Position numbers and translations under genes: made by a program. Under the pieces are notes generated by a model that saw only the letters and a program-made list of their open reading frames with translations, searched no databases and had not been told where the DNA came from. 64,000 nucleotides of DNA from an uncultured Methylococcaceae bacterium (GTDB taxonomy: Bacteria > Pseudomonadota > Gammaproteobacteria > Methylococcales > Methylomonadaceae). The stretch's first letter is position 1, and the number at the start of each line of letters is the position of its first letter. Below, piece by piece: positions 17,569 through 27,732 of this stretch. The stretch covers positions 158,066 through 222,065 of the forward strand of contig CAIXAE010000009.1 of NCBI GenBank assembly GCA_903917345.1, written 5' to 3'.

Positions 17569-17675
17569 CGCATTGGTTCTGTAACAATACGTTATCTGGG
17601 TAAGAGGGCATACTCTGTCTAAATAGGCAGAACTATTAACTATCACTTAATAAACCTTAAGCAAAAAATAAAATT

Positions 17676-19175
17676 ATGTGTGGTATTGCTGCAATTGTTT
17701 CACATCAAGCTGTTAACCAAGAACTCTATGACGCTCTCACTGTCTTACAGCACAGAGGACAAGATGCTGCAGGTATAGTCACTTGCGAAGGAGGTCGTTT
17801 ACATTTACGTAAAGATAATGGCCTAACACGCGATGTATTTAATAATGCCCAAATGCTCAAATTAAAAGGCAACATGGGGATTGCACATGTTCGCTACCCT
17901 ACAGCGGGATGCACCAGTTCTGCGGAAGCACAACCTTTTTACGTTAACTCACCCTTTGGCCTTACCCTTGCTCACAACGGTAATTTAACCAATACCGAAG
18001 AATTAAAAAAAGCGTTGTTTGTTGAAGATCAACGTCATATCAATACCGACTCTGACTCGGAAGTACTTTTAAACGTCTTTGCTCATGAACTCCACATATT
18101 AGGTAAGCTGGACTTGAGTGTTGAGGACATCTTTGAAGCTGTGCGTGGTGTTCATCGTCGTTGCAGAGGCGCTTATGCCGTTGTGATAATGATTGCAGGT
18201 GTTGGCATATTAGGCTTTAGAGATCCACATGGTATAAGACCCATTGTTTTCGGAGAGCGAAAATCAGAAGACGGTCCAGAGTTTATGATTGCCTCAGAAA
18301 GTGTCGCTCTTGATGTATTAGGTTTCGATCTTATCCGTGACATAGAACCGGGTGAAGCTATCTTCATAGAGGCGTCAGGTGTACTTCATACCGAACAATG
18401 TTCAGAAATCGTAGATCACTGCCCTTGTATTTTCGAATATGTTTATTTTGCCCGTCCTGACTCAATTATCGACGACATATCCGTCTATAAAGCCAGACTT
18501 CGTATGGGAGACAAACTTGCTGCGAAAGTCATTAGAGAGTGGCCGGATTATGATATTGATGTTGTCATTCCCATTCCAGATACCAGCAGAACGGCCGCAT
18601 TACAAATGGCTAACAAGTTAGGCGTTAAATTTAGTGAAGGCTTTATGAAGAACCGATACATCGGTAGAACCTTTATTATGCCAGGTCAAAAAATGCGCGA
18701 AAAATCTGTTCGTCAAAAGTTGAACGCTATAGACCTTGAATTTAACGGCAAAAATGTTTTACTAGTTGATGACTCAGTAGTAAGAGGCACAACCTCTGCT
18801 CAAATTATTCAAATGGCGCGTGATGCGGGTGCTAAAAAAGTATACTTTGCTTCAGCGGCGCCGCCAGTTAGATATCCTAATGTTTACGGCATAGATATGC
18901 CTGCTGCAAATGAGCTAATTGCTCATGATCGTACCGAAGAAGAAGTGTGCGAGGCTATTGGTGCAGACCGTTTAATTTATCAAGATTTAGAAGACTTGAT
19001 TGAAGCCGTTCGTAAAGGGAACCCTAGTATCGAGCACTTCGATACCTCTTGCTTTAGCAAAGAATATATCACAGGCGATATTGACGACGCTTATCTTGAA
19101 AAAACGGAGGCTTTACGTAACGATAACGCTCAGGCGGAACGTAATTCAGCAAAATCAATTATCGAAATGATATAA
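17676..19175 (+). CDS. purF: Amidophosphoribosyltransferase
   Basis: First committed step of purine synthesis: glutamine amide plus PRPP to phosphoribosylamine. The N-terminal Ntn glutaminase begins with the nucleophile Cys directly after Met ([10 protein letters not shown]), and the C-terminal phosphoribosyltransferase domain carries the PRPP motif [14 protein letters not shown]. The 499-residue length is typical. No propeptide is evident. The 107-bp gap upstream contains no cvpA and no structure I can name. Confidence 0.97.
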   Translation: MCGIAAIVSHQAVNQELYDALTVLQHRGQDAAGIVTCEGGRLHLRKDNGLTRDVFNNAQMLKLKGNMGIAHVRYPTAGCTSSAEAQPFYVNSPFGLTLAHNGNLTNTEELKKALFVEDQRHINTDSDSEVLLNVFAHELHILGKLDLSVEDIFEAVRGVHRRCRGAYAVVIMIAGVGILGFRDPHGIRPIVFGERKSEDGPEFMIASESVALDVLGFDLIRDIEPGEAIFIEASGVLHTEQCSEIVDHCPCIFEYVYFARPDSIIDDISVYKARLRMGDKLAAKVIREWPDYDIDVVIPIPDTSRTAALQMANKLGVKFSEGFMKNRYIGRTFIMPGQKMREKSVRQKLNAIDLEFNGKNVLLVDDSVVRGTTSAQIIQMARDAGAKKVYFASAAPPVRYPNVYGIDMPAANELIAHDRTEEEVCEAIGADRLIYQDLEDLIEAVRKGNPSIEHFDTSCFSKEYITGDIDDAYLEKTEALRNDNAQAERNSAKSIIEMI

Positions 19176-19200
19176 GACAGTACACAGATAACCCAACGAT

Positions 19201-20385
19201 ATGACCGATACCAACTGGAACGATTACGCCCTAGAAACACAAGCTATTAGAGCAGGTCATGTTCGTACGCCTGAAGATGAACACAGCATCCCCATCTTTG
19301 CGACTTCCAGTTATGTATTTAAAAGTGCTGAAGAAGCGGCTTTACGTTTTACCGGCAAAAAACCAGGAAACATCTATTCTCGCTTTACCAATCCAACGGT
19401 TAATGCTTTTCAAGAAAGATTAGCTTTTATGGAAAAAGGCGAGCGTTGCCTTGCTTTTTCATCTGGCATGGCCGCGATTATGGCGGTCGGCATGGGTTTA
19501 CTTAAAGCAGGCGATCATGTTGTCTGTTCACGCAGTGTGTTTGGCAATACCGTGTTAGTTTTTCAAAATTACTTTGCAAAGTTTGGTGTCGAAACTGAAT
19601 TTGTTGATTTAATCGATACGGCCGCATGGGAAGCTGCCATAAAACCAAACACCCGTTTTTTATTTATAGAAACACCCTCTAACCCACTCATTGAAATTGC
19701 CGATATTCAAGCGTTAGCTAATATTGCGCATGCCCATGATGCGCTTTTAATTGTGGATAATTGCTTCTGTACCCCCGTACTGCAAAAACCATTCGAGCTC
19801 GGCGCTGATATTGTTATCCATTCAGCCACTAAATATATCGATGGACAAGGTCGCTGTGTAGGTGGTGCTGTGATCGCCAGTGATGAAATTATTGAAAAAC
19901 ATATTTATCCTTACCTAAGAACAGGCGGCGCAACGATGAGTCCGTTCAATGCGTGGGTATTTTTGTCTGGCTTAGAAACCTTAGCCGTTCGAATGAAAGC
20001 ACATTGTGACAACGCTTTTGAATTAGCAAAATGGTTAGAACAACAATCAAATGTCGCTAAAGTTCACTACCCTGGCCTAGCCTTTCATGCTCAACATGAT
20101 TTAGCCAAGAAACAACAAAGTCGCTTTGGCGGCATTGTCAGCTTTGAACTAGAAGCGGGCAAAGATCATGCATGGAAATTGATTGATTCAACTCAAATGA
20201 TCTCGATCACCGCTAATTTAGGCGATGTAAAAACTACCATCACGCATCCAGCTACAACAACGCATGGTCGTTTAAGTCCAGAAGCTAGGGCTAAAGCAGG
20301 CATTAAAGACGGCTTGGTGCGTATTTCAGTGGGACTAGAAGCGATCGAAGATATAAAAAATGATCTTGTTAAAGGGTTGGCCTAA
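19201..20385 (+). CDS. metZ: O-succinylhomoserine sulfhydrylase
   Basis: PLP-dependent Cys/Met metabolism enzyme that makes homocysteine directly from O-succinylhomoserine and sulfide. The 394-residue protein has the PLP lysine in IHSATKYIDGQGR, the YSRFTNPT substrate segment and the C-terminal THPATTTHGRLS motif. The location immediately behind purF is the typical metZ position in Gammaproteobacteria, which favours MetZ over MetB or MetY. Discrimination from those paralogues rests on this context and on the SSYVF/GQGR signature. Confidence 0.9.
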   Translation: MTDTNWNDYALETQAIRAGHVRTPEDEHSIPIFATSSYVFKSAEEAALRFTGKKPGNIYSRFTNPTVNAFQERLAFMEKGERCLAFSSGMAAIMAVGMGLLKAGDHVVCSRSVFGNTVLVFQNYFAKFGVETEFVDLIDTAAWEAAIKPNTRFLFIETPSNPLIEIADIQALANIAHAHDALLIVDNCFCTPVLQKPFELGADIVIHSATKYIDGQGRCVGGAVIASDEIIEKHIYPYLRTGGATMSPFNAWVFLSGLETLAVRMKAHCDNAFELAKWLEQQSNVAKVHYPGLAFHAQHDLAKKQQSRFGGIVSFELEAGKDHAWKLIDSTQMISITANLGDVKTTITHPATTTHGRLSPEARAKAGIKDGLVRISVGLEAIEDIKNDLVKGLA

Positions 20386-20413
20386 ACCAAGACCCCGTCA
20401 TTAATTTATAACT

Positions 20414-21301
20414 ATGGACGTAGATGTACTTTGTGTAGGTCACGCATCTTATGACCTCATTTTCTCGATTGATCATCACCCCCTTGCGGACGAGAAAATA
20501 TCAGCCGATGATTTTTTTAGTTGTGGCGGAGGGCCAGCCGCTAATGCCTCGGTAACCATCACTAGATTAGGATTTAATGCGGGCTTTGCTGGCTATCTAG
20601 GCAATGACATTTTCGGCGAAAATCATTATCAAGAATTAATCAAAGAGGGTGTTAACACCCAATTGATAGCCCGTGACCACCACCCTACCCCACTCTCGAC
20701 CATTTTAGTGAAACCGGATGGTAGACGCTCGCTTATTAACTACAAAGGCTCCACTACCCCTCTAACTGCTGATGCAATTGACTTTTCATCTCTAAAGGCC
20801 AAAGTAGTGCTATTCGATGGTCATGAACCTAATATATCCCTGTCATTACTCAAGCAGCTTAAAAAACAAAATATACCCACGGTATTAGATGCGGGCTCTG
20901 TTCATGAGGGAACTCTAAGCTTAATGGATAAAGTGGATTATTTAGTATGTTCAGAAAAGTTTGCTATTCAGTTTGCAGGTAATGAAACCGACGCCCTTTC
21001 TAGCTTAGCTAAACTGTCGCCTAATGTCGTTATTACGCTGGGTGAACGTGGCCTCATTTGGCAACGTGATCATGAAACAGGGCAATTAAATGCTTTTAAT
21101 ATTAAGGCGCTAGATACCACCGGTGCGGGAGATGCTTTTCATGGTGCTTTTGCTGCAGCTCTCACAACACAGATGAATTGGCAGGAAATTTTAAAGTTCT
21201 CTAGCGCGGCAGGCGCATTATGTTGTACAAAAGTAGGAGCTAGAGTCGGATTACCCACTAAATTAGAGCATAGTAAATTTTTAAATGCGTGTACTATTTA
21301 A
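20414..21301 (+). CDS. PfkB-family carbohydrate kinase
   Basis: A ribokinase-like sugar or nucleoside kinase of 295 residues. The N-terminal glycine motif (FFSCGGGPAANASVTITRLG) and the C-terminal catalytic and anion-hole motif DTTGAGDAFHGAFA are clear. The substrate is not evident; in methanotrophs relatives act on fructose or ribose-type sugars. It follows metZ by 28 bp. The 168 bp after it contain no recognisable feature. Confidence 0.85.
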   Translation: MDVDVLCVGHASYDLIFSIDHHPLADEKISADDFFSCGGGPAANASVTITRLGFNAGFAGYLGNDIFGENHYQELIKEGVNTQLIARDHHPTPLSTILVKPDGRRSLINYKGSTTPLTADAIDFSSLKAKVVLFDGHEPNISLSLLKQLKKQNIPTVLDAGSVHEGTLSLMDKVDYLVCSEKFAIQFAGNETDALSSLAKLSPNVVITLGERGLIWQRDHETGQLNAFNIKALDTTGAGDAFHGAFAAALTTQMNWQEILKFSSAAGALCCTKVGARVGLPTKLEHSKFLNACTI

Positions 21302-21480
21302 AAAACGGTTTAATTAAAATACAATTAATAAGAATAAGATGGTCAGGTGGATTAATCTGATATTATCTTAGTAATTTATATAGTTAATATAAAACAAACG
21401 CAATCTGAACCCCTATAAATTGAACGACTCAAACACATGACTACTCTTCATAAAATGTCGTTTACTCTATGGAGCCAATG

Positions 21481-22509
21481 ATGAACGCCCCCTCTAAAGT
21501 ATCAACTTCGATCTCACAAATTAGCTCCATCATCATTTTAATCACCATCATTATTGCTGGTGGCTGGGCTCTCTCTATTTACGAAGAATCAAAAACCCCA
21601 CCCATAGATTACACACAATCGATAGTAGAAGGAGAAAATGCTTTAAATGATGGGCATTACCGTGAAGCAAAACTTATTTTTGAAGAAGAGCTCCGTATAA
21701 ATCCCAAAAACCAACAAGCGATTTGGGGAGTCAAGATAACCCAAGTTAAAGAGGCAATGGGGCAACCAGGATTTAAAGAAACCATTGATCAACTTCATGA
21801 AGAAGATCCCAATAACGCGAGCATCAATTTATTTCTAGGTGAGTTTCACGTTAGCAATAAAGAATACGATAAATCAATCCCCTACTTTGAGAAAGCCCTA
21901 TTAGAAAACCCACGATTAGCTGAGGCGCATAATGACTTAGCGATTGTTTATGTGCATCTGGGTGATTACGAAACTGCAAAAATTGAGTTTCTAAATGCTA
22001 TCGATAACTCTGCCAGACCTAAATATCGTAATAATTTAGGCGCTGTCTACATTAAACAAAAACGATACGAAGAAGCCGTCAAAGAATACGGTAGAAATAA
22101 AGAATATCCCTTTTCAGCCATTGAGAGCTCAAAGATTTATTGGCGCCTTGAATACCTTAGTCAGGCAACCAACTATCAAAATCAGGCCATTGAGTGGTTA
22201 AACGACAAAGCCATCATGGCGAAGCCGGAAAACCAAGAGCCTTGGTCCGTTGAGATGAGTTCGGATAATTACATGGACCTGAGCAGTCTAGAAGAGAAAA
22301 AGAGTTACGCTTACTTCTGCCTTTCTGTCAGTCTGTATCTCCAAGGAGATAAAGCTGGGGTAGAGAATGAACTGAAGAAAATAGCAGATTTAACGCCCAC
22401 TCGGTCTAATCAATTTACTGCACTTTTGGCTAACACGCTGGATAAATTAGTCATAGCCAACCCTAATTATTCGGATGAAATTACGAGTTATAGGCAACAG
22501 TATTTATAA
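21481..22509 (+). CDS. Membrane-anchored TPR protein
   Basis: One N-terminal membrane helix (SQISSIIILITIIIAGGWAL) is followed by tetratricopeptide repeats, for example NALNDGHYREAKLIFEEELR, FHVSNKEYDKSIPYFEKALL and VYVHLGDYETAKIEFLNAID. It is probably periplasmic and engaged in protein-protein contacts. In-frame ATGs lie at 21469, 21478 and 21481; GGAG at 21471-21474 is best spaced for 21481. It stands 21 bp before a histidine kinase gene, so it may be an accessory of that two-component system. No enzymatic domain is visible. Confidence 0.75.
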   Translation: MNAPSKVSTSISQISSIIILITIIIAGGWALSIYEESKTPPIDYTQSIVEGENALNDGHYREAKLIFEEELRINPKNQQAIWGVKITQVKEAMGQPGFKETIDQLHEEDPNNASINLFLGEFHVSNKEYDKSIPYFEKALLENPRLAEAHNDLAIVYVHLGDYETAKIEFLNAIDNSARPKYRNNLGAVYIKQKRYEEAVKEYGRNKEYPFSAIESSKIYWRLEYLSQATNYQNQAIEWLNDKAIMAKPENQEPWSVEMSSDNYMDLSSLEEKKSYAYFCLSVSLYLQGDKAGVENELKKIADLTPTRSNQFTALLANTLDKLVIANPNYSDEITSYRQQYL

Positions 22510-22530
22510 AATAAAAATAGATCCTCATTC

Positions 22531-23982
22531 GTGAACTCAATTTTCTATCTACCCGCGAAAATTCGCGCAATTGCGTTCCTCGGCTTATTATTATTAGCGC
22601 TTTCTATTCTCGGCGGCATGATATGGAGAAATCTACATCATTTTGAAACCGTCTTATCGTATGTCAATTACTCTCATCGTATCCAAAGCATCTCAGTCGA
22701 TTTGCAGCAATCTTTAATTGGATTTATAACGGAAACCACTACCGAGTCTCAGCCTATTGTTTTAAATAAAACATTAACTGAGATGCAAACCTTAATTGAC
22801 GATGACCACTATTTATCACCCTCTACAAAAGATCGTTTAGAAACAGTAAAAAGCTTACTTTTAAACATTGATAAATTAGAAAAGGCACAAAAAAATAGCC
22901 AACTCATCCAAGCCGTAAAACTTATGACCCAAACCTTGGAAGAGGAAGGCTTAATAAGAGAAAAACTATTAGAAGATATTAACTTTGATACCCAGACAGA
23001 ACTCTATATCGCATTAATCACTTTTACTCTAATTTTAACGGGAGCGATGTTATTTTTGCACTTTAGAATTCTTCATCCCCTTAATGACCTAAGGCTCTTA
23101 TTAGAAAGACTCACCGAAGAAAACTACACTCCTATAAAAACAGCGCATTTAGACCCTTTATTATTCCCCGTTTTTAATAGTTATAACGAAATGGTCCTGC
23201 ATTTAGCAGAGCTAGAAGAAGCCCAACAACGCTACGCTCTTTCTCTAAAGCACGAAGTACGTTTGGCCACACAGGCCTTATTAGAACAACAATACAGCCT
23301 TGCTAGAGCCGAACGATTAGCCGCCATTGGTGAAGTCGCCGCAGAATTAGCCCACGAAATACGGAATCCATTAGCAGGTATCCAAATGGCTTTTAGTAAT
23401 CTCAGACGTGAAATTGCGGACGAAAATCAACGCGAAAGAATAGAGTTAATTAGTAATGAACTTAAGCGCCTAGGTCGCTTACTCAATGACATGCTGGATC
23501 AAAGTCGACATTCGCCCGAAGTTGCTACCCATTTTAATATCACTAAATTGATTCAAGATTTAATCACATTAACACGTTATCAAATACCTGAAAGGATAGA
23601 ACTGATCATCGATTCACCTAATAACCTGAATGTTCACTTACCTGAAAGTGGTATCCGTCAGGCACTACTCAACTTGATACTCAACTCAGCTGACGCGCTA
23701 AGAAACAACGCAGGTATCATTCATATTAAAACAAAGGCAGAAGCGGATAACTTATCTATAGAAGTATTTGATAATGGCCCTGGCTTCTCTCAAGACATGC
23801 TTAATTACGGCATAAGACCTTTCCGAACCAGCCATCAAGATGGCACCGGCTTAGGTTTAGCCATGGTTCAACGATTTGTAAAAGACATCGGCGGAAAAAT
23901 CAAGCTCAGCAACCTTCATCCTAAAGGCGCTTGTGTTTCTATTTTAATTCCCAAAGCCTGCCTAACTAAACAAAAATCATGA
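22531..23982 (+). CDS. Sensor histidine kinase
   Basis: Inner-membrane kinase of 483 residues starting at GTG. Order: membrane helix (AIAFLGLLLLALSILGGMIW), a periplasmic helical region of about 120 residues, a second membrane helix (LYIALITFTLILTGAMLFL), HAMP, HisKA with the phospho-acceptor H275 in ELAHEIRNPLAG, then HATPase_c with NLILNSADALRN, DNGPGFS and GTGLGLAMV. The stop overlaps the response regulator start (ATGA), so they form a pair. The signal is unknown; the upstream TPR protein may take part. Confidence 0.92.
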   Translation: MNSIFYLPAKIRAIAFLGLLLLALSILGGMIWRNLHHFETVLSYVNYSHRIQSISVDLQQSLIGFITETTTESQPIVLNKTLTEMQTLIDDDHYLSPSTKDRLETVKSLLLNIDKLEKAQKNSQLIQAVKLMTQTLEEEGLIREKLLEDINFDTQTELYIALITFTLILTGAMLFLHFRILHPLNDLRLLLERLTEENYTPIKTAHLDPLLFPVFNSYNEMVLHLAELEEAQQRYALSLKHEVRLATQALLEQQYSLARAERLAAIGEVAAELAHEIRNPLAGIQMAFSNLRREIADENQRERIELISNELKRLGRLLNDMLDQSRHSPEVATHFNITKLIQDLITLTRYQIPERIELIIDSPNNLNVHLPESGIRQALLNLILNSADALRNNAGIIHIKTKAEADNLSIEVFDNGPGFSQDMLNYGIRPFRTSHQDGTGLGLAMVQRFVKDIGGKIKLSNLHPKGACVSILIPKACLTKQKS

Positions 23983-25403
23983 TAGAAACCTTACTGATTA
24001 TAGAAGATGAAAAATTACTAGGAACGGAGCTTTCTAGACATTATCGCTCACATGGCTGGGAGGTGATATTAGCGAAGACCCTAGAGGAAGCTAAAAGTCT
24101 TATTTTAAAAGATCGCATTGAGCCATTACTCATACTGTCTGACATGAACCTACCTGATGGTAATGCACTTGATTTTATGGAGTCCATAAAGAAACAAGTG
24201 AACTATGCTGAATGGTTGTTTCTAACCGGCTATGGCAGCGTACCTGATTCCGTTAGAGCGCTTAGACTCGGGGCTTATGACTTTTTAGAAAAACCTTGTG
24301 ATTTAGAGCGCTTAGATCTCGTTGTAACCAGTGCAACGCGCAGTGCCTTAATGCAACGCCGAGTTATTGATCAAACAAAACAAGGTTACCGAAGATACTC
24401 CCCTGATGCTTATTTAGGCCAAAGTGAACAAGCCATCAATATTAGAGCGTTATTATCTAAACTGACCAATGTGCCTTTCAGCGCTTTAATCATAGGTGGC
24501 GAAAGTGGCACCGGCAAAGGGTTAACAGCACGCATATTACATTATGGGGGACCGCGAGCTCAAAACCCTATGATAGAAGTCAACTGCGCTGCGCTGCCGC
24601 GAGAACTGCTTGAGTCCGAATTATTCGGACATGAACCTGGGGCATTCACTGGCGCTTCAGGAAGACACCGTGGATTGCTTGAACAAGCCGATGGCGGCAC
24701 TCTTTTTATGGATGAAATTGGTGAAATGCCCCTCGATCTGCAAGCTAAATTATTAAAAGCCATTGAAGATCATAAATTCCGTCGCTTAGGTGGCGAAAAA
24801 GAAATCAATGTTGACGTGCAAATAGTGGCCGCCAGCAACCGCGACCTAGAACAGATGACCCAAGAAGGTCATTTCAGAGCAGACTTATATCATCGCCTGA
24901 GTGTATTTAAAGTGATCTTGCCGCCCTTACGTGAAGCGATCGATGATTTGGATGAACTAGTACCTCTTTTTATCGCAGAATACAATGCTAAAGCGGGTCG
25001 CCAAGTTAAGAATATATCGGATGAGGTCTGGCAAAAACTAAAAAGCCACCATTGGCCCGGTAATGTAAGAGAATTAAGGAATGTTATTGAACGTTGCGTA
25101 CTCTTTGCAGACAGTCATATTTTCCCGATTCAATGGTTACAATTGCCTAGAAAATCATCGCCTTCATTACCAATGGAAGGTTCTGAAGAGATTACCGATC
25201 CAAACCAAGCTAAAGCCCATCAGTCAGGTATCTACTTGCCATTAGATGGCAGTATGGCATTAGATGATATGGATCGTTTTATCATCAAAACAGCCTTAGA
25301 CAGAGCCGATAACAATCTAACAGCCGCCGCTAGAGACTTGGGCGCAACGCGAGAAACTTTGCGTTATCGCGTTAGAAAATACAATCTAAAAACAGTTGAT
25401 TAG
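23979..25403 (+). CDS. Sigma-54-dependent response regulator (NtrC family)
   Basis: 474 residues in three domains. The receiver has its phospho-acceptor in ILSDMNLPDG (D55). The AAA+ domain has Walker A GGESGTGKG, the sigma-54 contact loop GAFTGA and the Walker B-like GGTLFMDEIGE. A Fis-type HTH lies at the end (TAAARDLGATRETLRYRVRK). All motifs needed to activate sigma-54 polymerase are intact. It is coupled to the kinase gene by an ATGA overlap. Targets are unknown; a sigma-54 promoter is present about 5 kb downstream before nrtA, but NtrC itself is an equally good candidate for that. Confidence 0.93.
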   Translation: MIETLLIIEDEKLLGTELSRHYRSHGWEVILAKTLEEAKSLILKDRIEPLLILSDMNLPDGNALDFMESIKKQVNYAEWLFLTGYGSVPDSVRALRLGAYDFLEKPCDLERLDLVVTSATRSALMQRRVIDQTKQGYRRYSPDAYLGQSEQAINIRALLSKLTNVPFSALIIGGESGTGKGLTARILHYGGPRAQNPMIEVNCAALPRELLESELFGHEPGAFTGASGRHRGLLEQADGGTLFMDEIGEMPLDLQAKLLKAIEDHKFRRLGGEKEINVDVQIVAASNRDLEQMTQEGHFRADLYHRLSVFKVILPPLREAIDDLDELVPLFIAEYNAKAGRQVKNISDEVWQKLKSHHWPGNVRELRNVIERCVLFADSHIFPIQWLQLPRKSSPSLPMEGSEEITDPNQAKAHQSGIYLPLDGSMALDDMDRFIIKTALDRADNNLTAAARDLGATRETLRYRVRKYNLKTVD

Positions 25404-25485
25404 ACCCTTGATAACGCGCTAACTTAAATCAATACGCACTCAATTGGTGCAATTAAGGCATCATTCAACACCCTACACAGATAAT

Positions 25486-25528
25486 AAGCCATAAAAATCA
25501 GCAAACTAATTATATGGCTTGTTTTTTG
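25486..25528 (+). terminator. Intrinsic terminator after the two-component operon
   Basis: The arms AAGCCATA (25486-25493) and TATGGCTT (25513-25520) can form an 8-bp stem, followed by GTTTTTTG. It stands 83 bp after the response regulator stop and before glgX. The loop is long (19 nt) and the stem short, so it is a moderate candidate. Confidence 0.5.
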
Positions 25529-25584
25529 CATGAATTATTAGTCTAATATAAAGATTCAGGGTTAAGCTGGTATAAAGCAGAGAT

Positions 25585-27699
25585 ATGCAACAAGACTATC
25601 AACTAAAGCATGGAAAGCCCTATCCTTCGGGTTCAAAATATAACGAAAAAGGGGTTAACTTCTCCATTTTTAGTCGTTATGCCGAACAAGTGGAATTACT
25701 ATTATTCTCGAGTGCTGATAGTGACGAACCGTTCCAAATCATCCCACTCAATAAAGACATAAACCGCACCTTTTTCTCTTGGCATGTTTACGTCTCAAAA
25801 CTACCTGTGGGCACATGGTACACCTGGCGCATGAACGGCCAAGGCCAAGAGCGTGATTCTGGATTCCGTTTTGAAAAAGAAAAACATCTACTTGATCCAT
25901 GGGCACAAGCTGTAAGCCATAAACGCTGGGATAGAAAAGCGGCTTGCAATCCAGGTGATAACGTACTGAGCTCAATGCGCTGCATGGTCACCGATGATCA
26001 ATATGATTGGGAAGGTGACGTGCCTTTAGCCATTCGTAGTGAAAAAGCCATCGTATATGAACTACATGTGGGCGGTTTTACCCGTCATTCATCATCAAAA
26101 GTTAAACATCCAGGTACGTTCTCAGGTCTTATTGAAAAGATACCCTATCTACAAAAACTGGGCATTAGCCATGTAGAACTATTACCCGTCATGGCTTTTG
26201 ACGAACAAGACGTGCCGCCCAAAACAGCAGAACTCGGTTTAAAAAACTATTGGGGATACAGTACTCACAGCTTCTTTAGCCCACACCCCGGTTACTGTGT
26301 AACACCTGAGGAGGGTACACATGTTCAAGAATTTAGAGATTTAGTTAAAGCGCTCCATAAAGCAGGCATCGGCGTGATTATGGATGTAGTCTTTAATCAT
26401 ACGGCTGAAGCAGGCGCGACCGGCCCCGTTATTAATTTTAGAGGCATCGGCGGTAAATCTTTCTATCACACCGACAACGCAGATAAAAGCATCCTACGTG
26501 ACTATACAGGCTGTGGAAACACGGTTAATGCCAATCACCCCTTAGTCGCCCGCTTTATCATTAGCTGCCTAGAATATTGGGTCAGAGAAATGCATGTCGA
26601 CGGCTTCCGTTTTGACTTAGCCAGCGCCATGGCGAGAGGCGAAAACGGCGAAGTATTACAAGATCCGCCTGTATTGTGGGGCATTGAGCTTTCAGAGCAA
26701 CTGATTAAAACAAAACTCATTGCAGAAGCGTGGGATGCCGCAGGGCTTTATCAAGTAGGCAGCTTCCCTGGCTATCGTTGGGCAGAGTGGAATGGTCGCT
26801 ACAGAGACATCATTCGCCAATTCGTCAGAGGGGATAAAGGTTTATTATCAGAATTAGCCACCCGTATTTGTGGCAGTAGCGACCTCTATCAACACCAAGG
26901 TCGTTTACCCATCAACAGCATCAACTTTGTCACCTGTCATGATGGTTTTACGTTATACGACTTATTCAGTTACAACGAAAAACATAATCTAGCCAATGGC
27001 GAAGATAATCGTGATGGCTGCAGTAACAATCTAAGTTATAACTCTGGCGTTGAAGGGGACACAAACAATGCGGACATTTTAGATTTTCGTAAGAAACAAG
27101 CTAAGAACGTGTTTGCTATTTTATTGCTTAGCCAAGGTGTACCGATGCTATTGGCTGGGGATGAAATCTTACACAGCCAACGCGGTAACAACAATTGTTA
27201 CTGCCAAGATAATGATACGAGTTGGATAGATTGGAACCTGGCTAAAAAAAATGCCGATGTTTTACGCTTTGTGCAAGAAATGATCTCCTTACGTAAAAGA
27301 CATCCCGCCATTATGCGCAGACGCTTTCTCACCGGAGAAGTGCCGACCGGCAAAGATAAACCTGATGTATCTTGGCATGGCACTGAGATTAATGAACCAC
27401 TCTGGTTTGACCCCGAAGCACGCATTCTTGCTTTTACCTTAACGGGTCTTGACGCAGATGAAGAAGATTTACATGTTGTCATGAATATGTCAGATGAAAG
27501 TGCTTCTATTCGACTCCCGCTGATTAAAGCTAAAAAATGGTGTGTTGCATTAGACACTTCGCAGCAAGCACCTTACGATATTATTACCCCAACCAAGCAA
27601 AAACAATACAAAGGTAGCCATTACACTGTTCATGAAAAAACGGTCGTTATCTTTGAAAGCACTCCCAGCAGACGTACTACTTTACTGAGTTTATTTTAA
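25585..27699 (+). CDS. glgX: Glycogen debranching enzyme (isoamylase-type, GlgX)
   Basis: Hydrolyses alpha-1,6 branches of limit-dextrin glycogen in the cytoplasm. The 704-residue GH13 enzyme has an N-terminal carbohydrate-binding/E-set domain (YPSGSKYNEKGVNFSIFS) and then the catalytic barrel. The nucleophile Asp is in DGFRFDLASAM, the acid Glu in LIAEAWDAAGLYQVG, and the third Asp region in NFVTCHDGFTLYDL. The length fits GlgX/TreX. A sugar-phosphate mutarotase follows 33 bp later. No other glycogen gene is in the window. Confidence 0.94.
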   Translation: MQQDYQLKHGKPYPSGSKYNEKGVNFSIFSRYAEQVELLLFSSADSDEPFQIIPLNKDINRTFFSWHVYVSKLPVGTWYTWRMNGQGQERDSGFRFEKEKHLLDPWAQAVSHKRWDRKAACNPGDNVLSSMRCMVTDDQYDWEGDVPLAIRSEKAIVYELHVGGFTRHSSSKVKHPGTFSGLIEKIPYLQKLGISHVELLPVMAFDEQDVPPKTAELGLKNYWGYSTHSFFSPHPGYCVTPEEGTHVQEFRDLVKALHKAGIGVIMDVVFNHTAEAGATGPVINFRGIGGKSFYHTDNADKSILRDYTGCGNTVNANHPLVARFIISCLEYWVREMHVDGFRFDLASAMARGENGEVLQDPPVLWGIELSEQLIKTKLIAEAWDAAGLYQVGSFPGYRWAEWNGRYRDIIRQFVRGDKGLLSELATRICGSSDLYQHQGRLPINSINFVTCHDGFTLYDLFSYNEKHNLANGEDNRDGCSNNLSYNSGVEGDTNNADILDFRKKQAKNVFAILLLSQGVPMLLAGDEILHSQRGNNNCYCQDNDTSWIDWNLAKKNADVLRFVQEMISLRKRHPAIMRRRFLTGEVPTGKDKPDVSWHGTEINEPLWFDPEARILAFTLTGLDADEEDLHVVMNMSDESASIRLPLIKAKKWCVALDTSQQAPYDIITPTKQKQYKGSHYTVHEKTVVIFESTPSRRTTLLSLF

Positions 27700-27732
27700 A
27701 ATCTAACCCGTTAGGCATGTTAAAATAAACAC

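Noticed and set aside
25441..25470. Possible sigma-54 promoter before glgX (GG-N10-GC spacing in TTGGTGCAATTAAGGC)
   Set aside because: Only the doublet spacing fits; the TGGCAC and TTGC blocks each have several mismatches and it lies upstream of a terminator-like hairpin.
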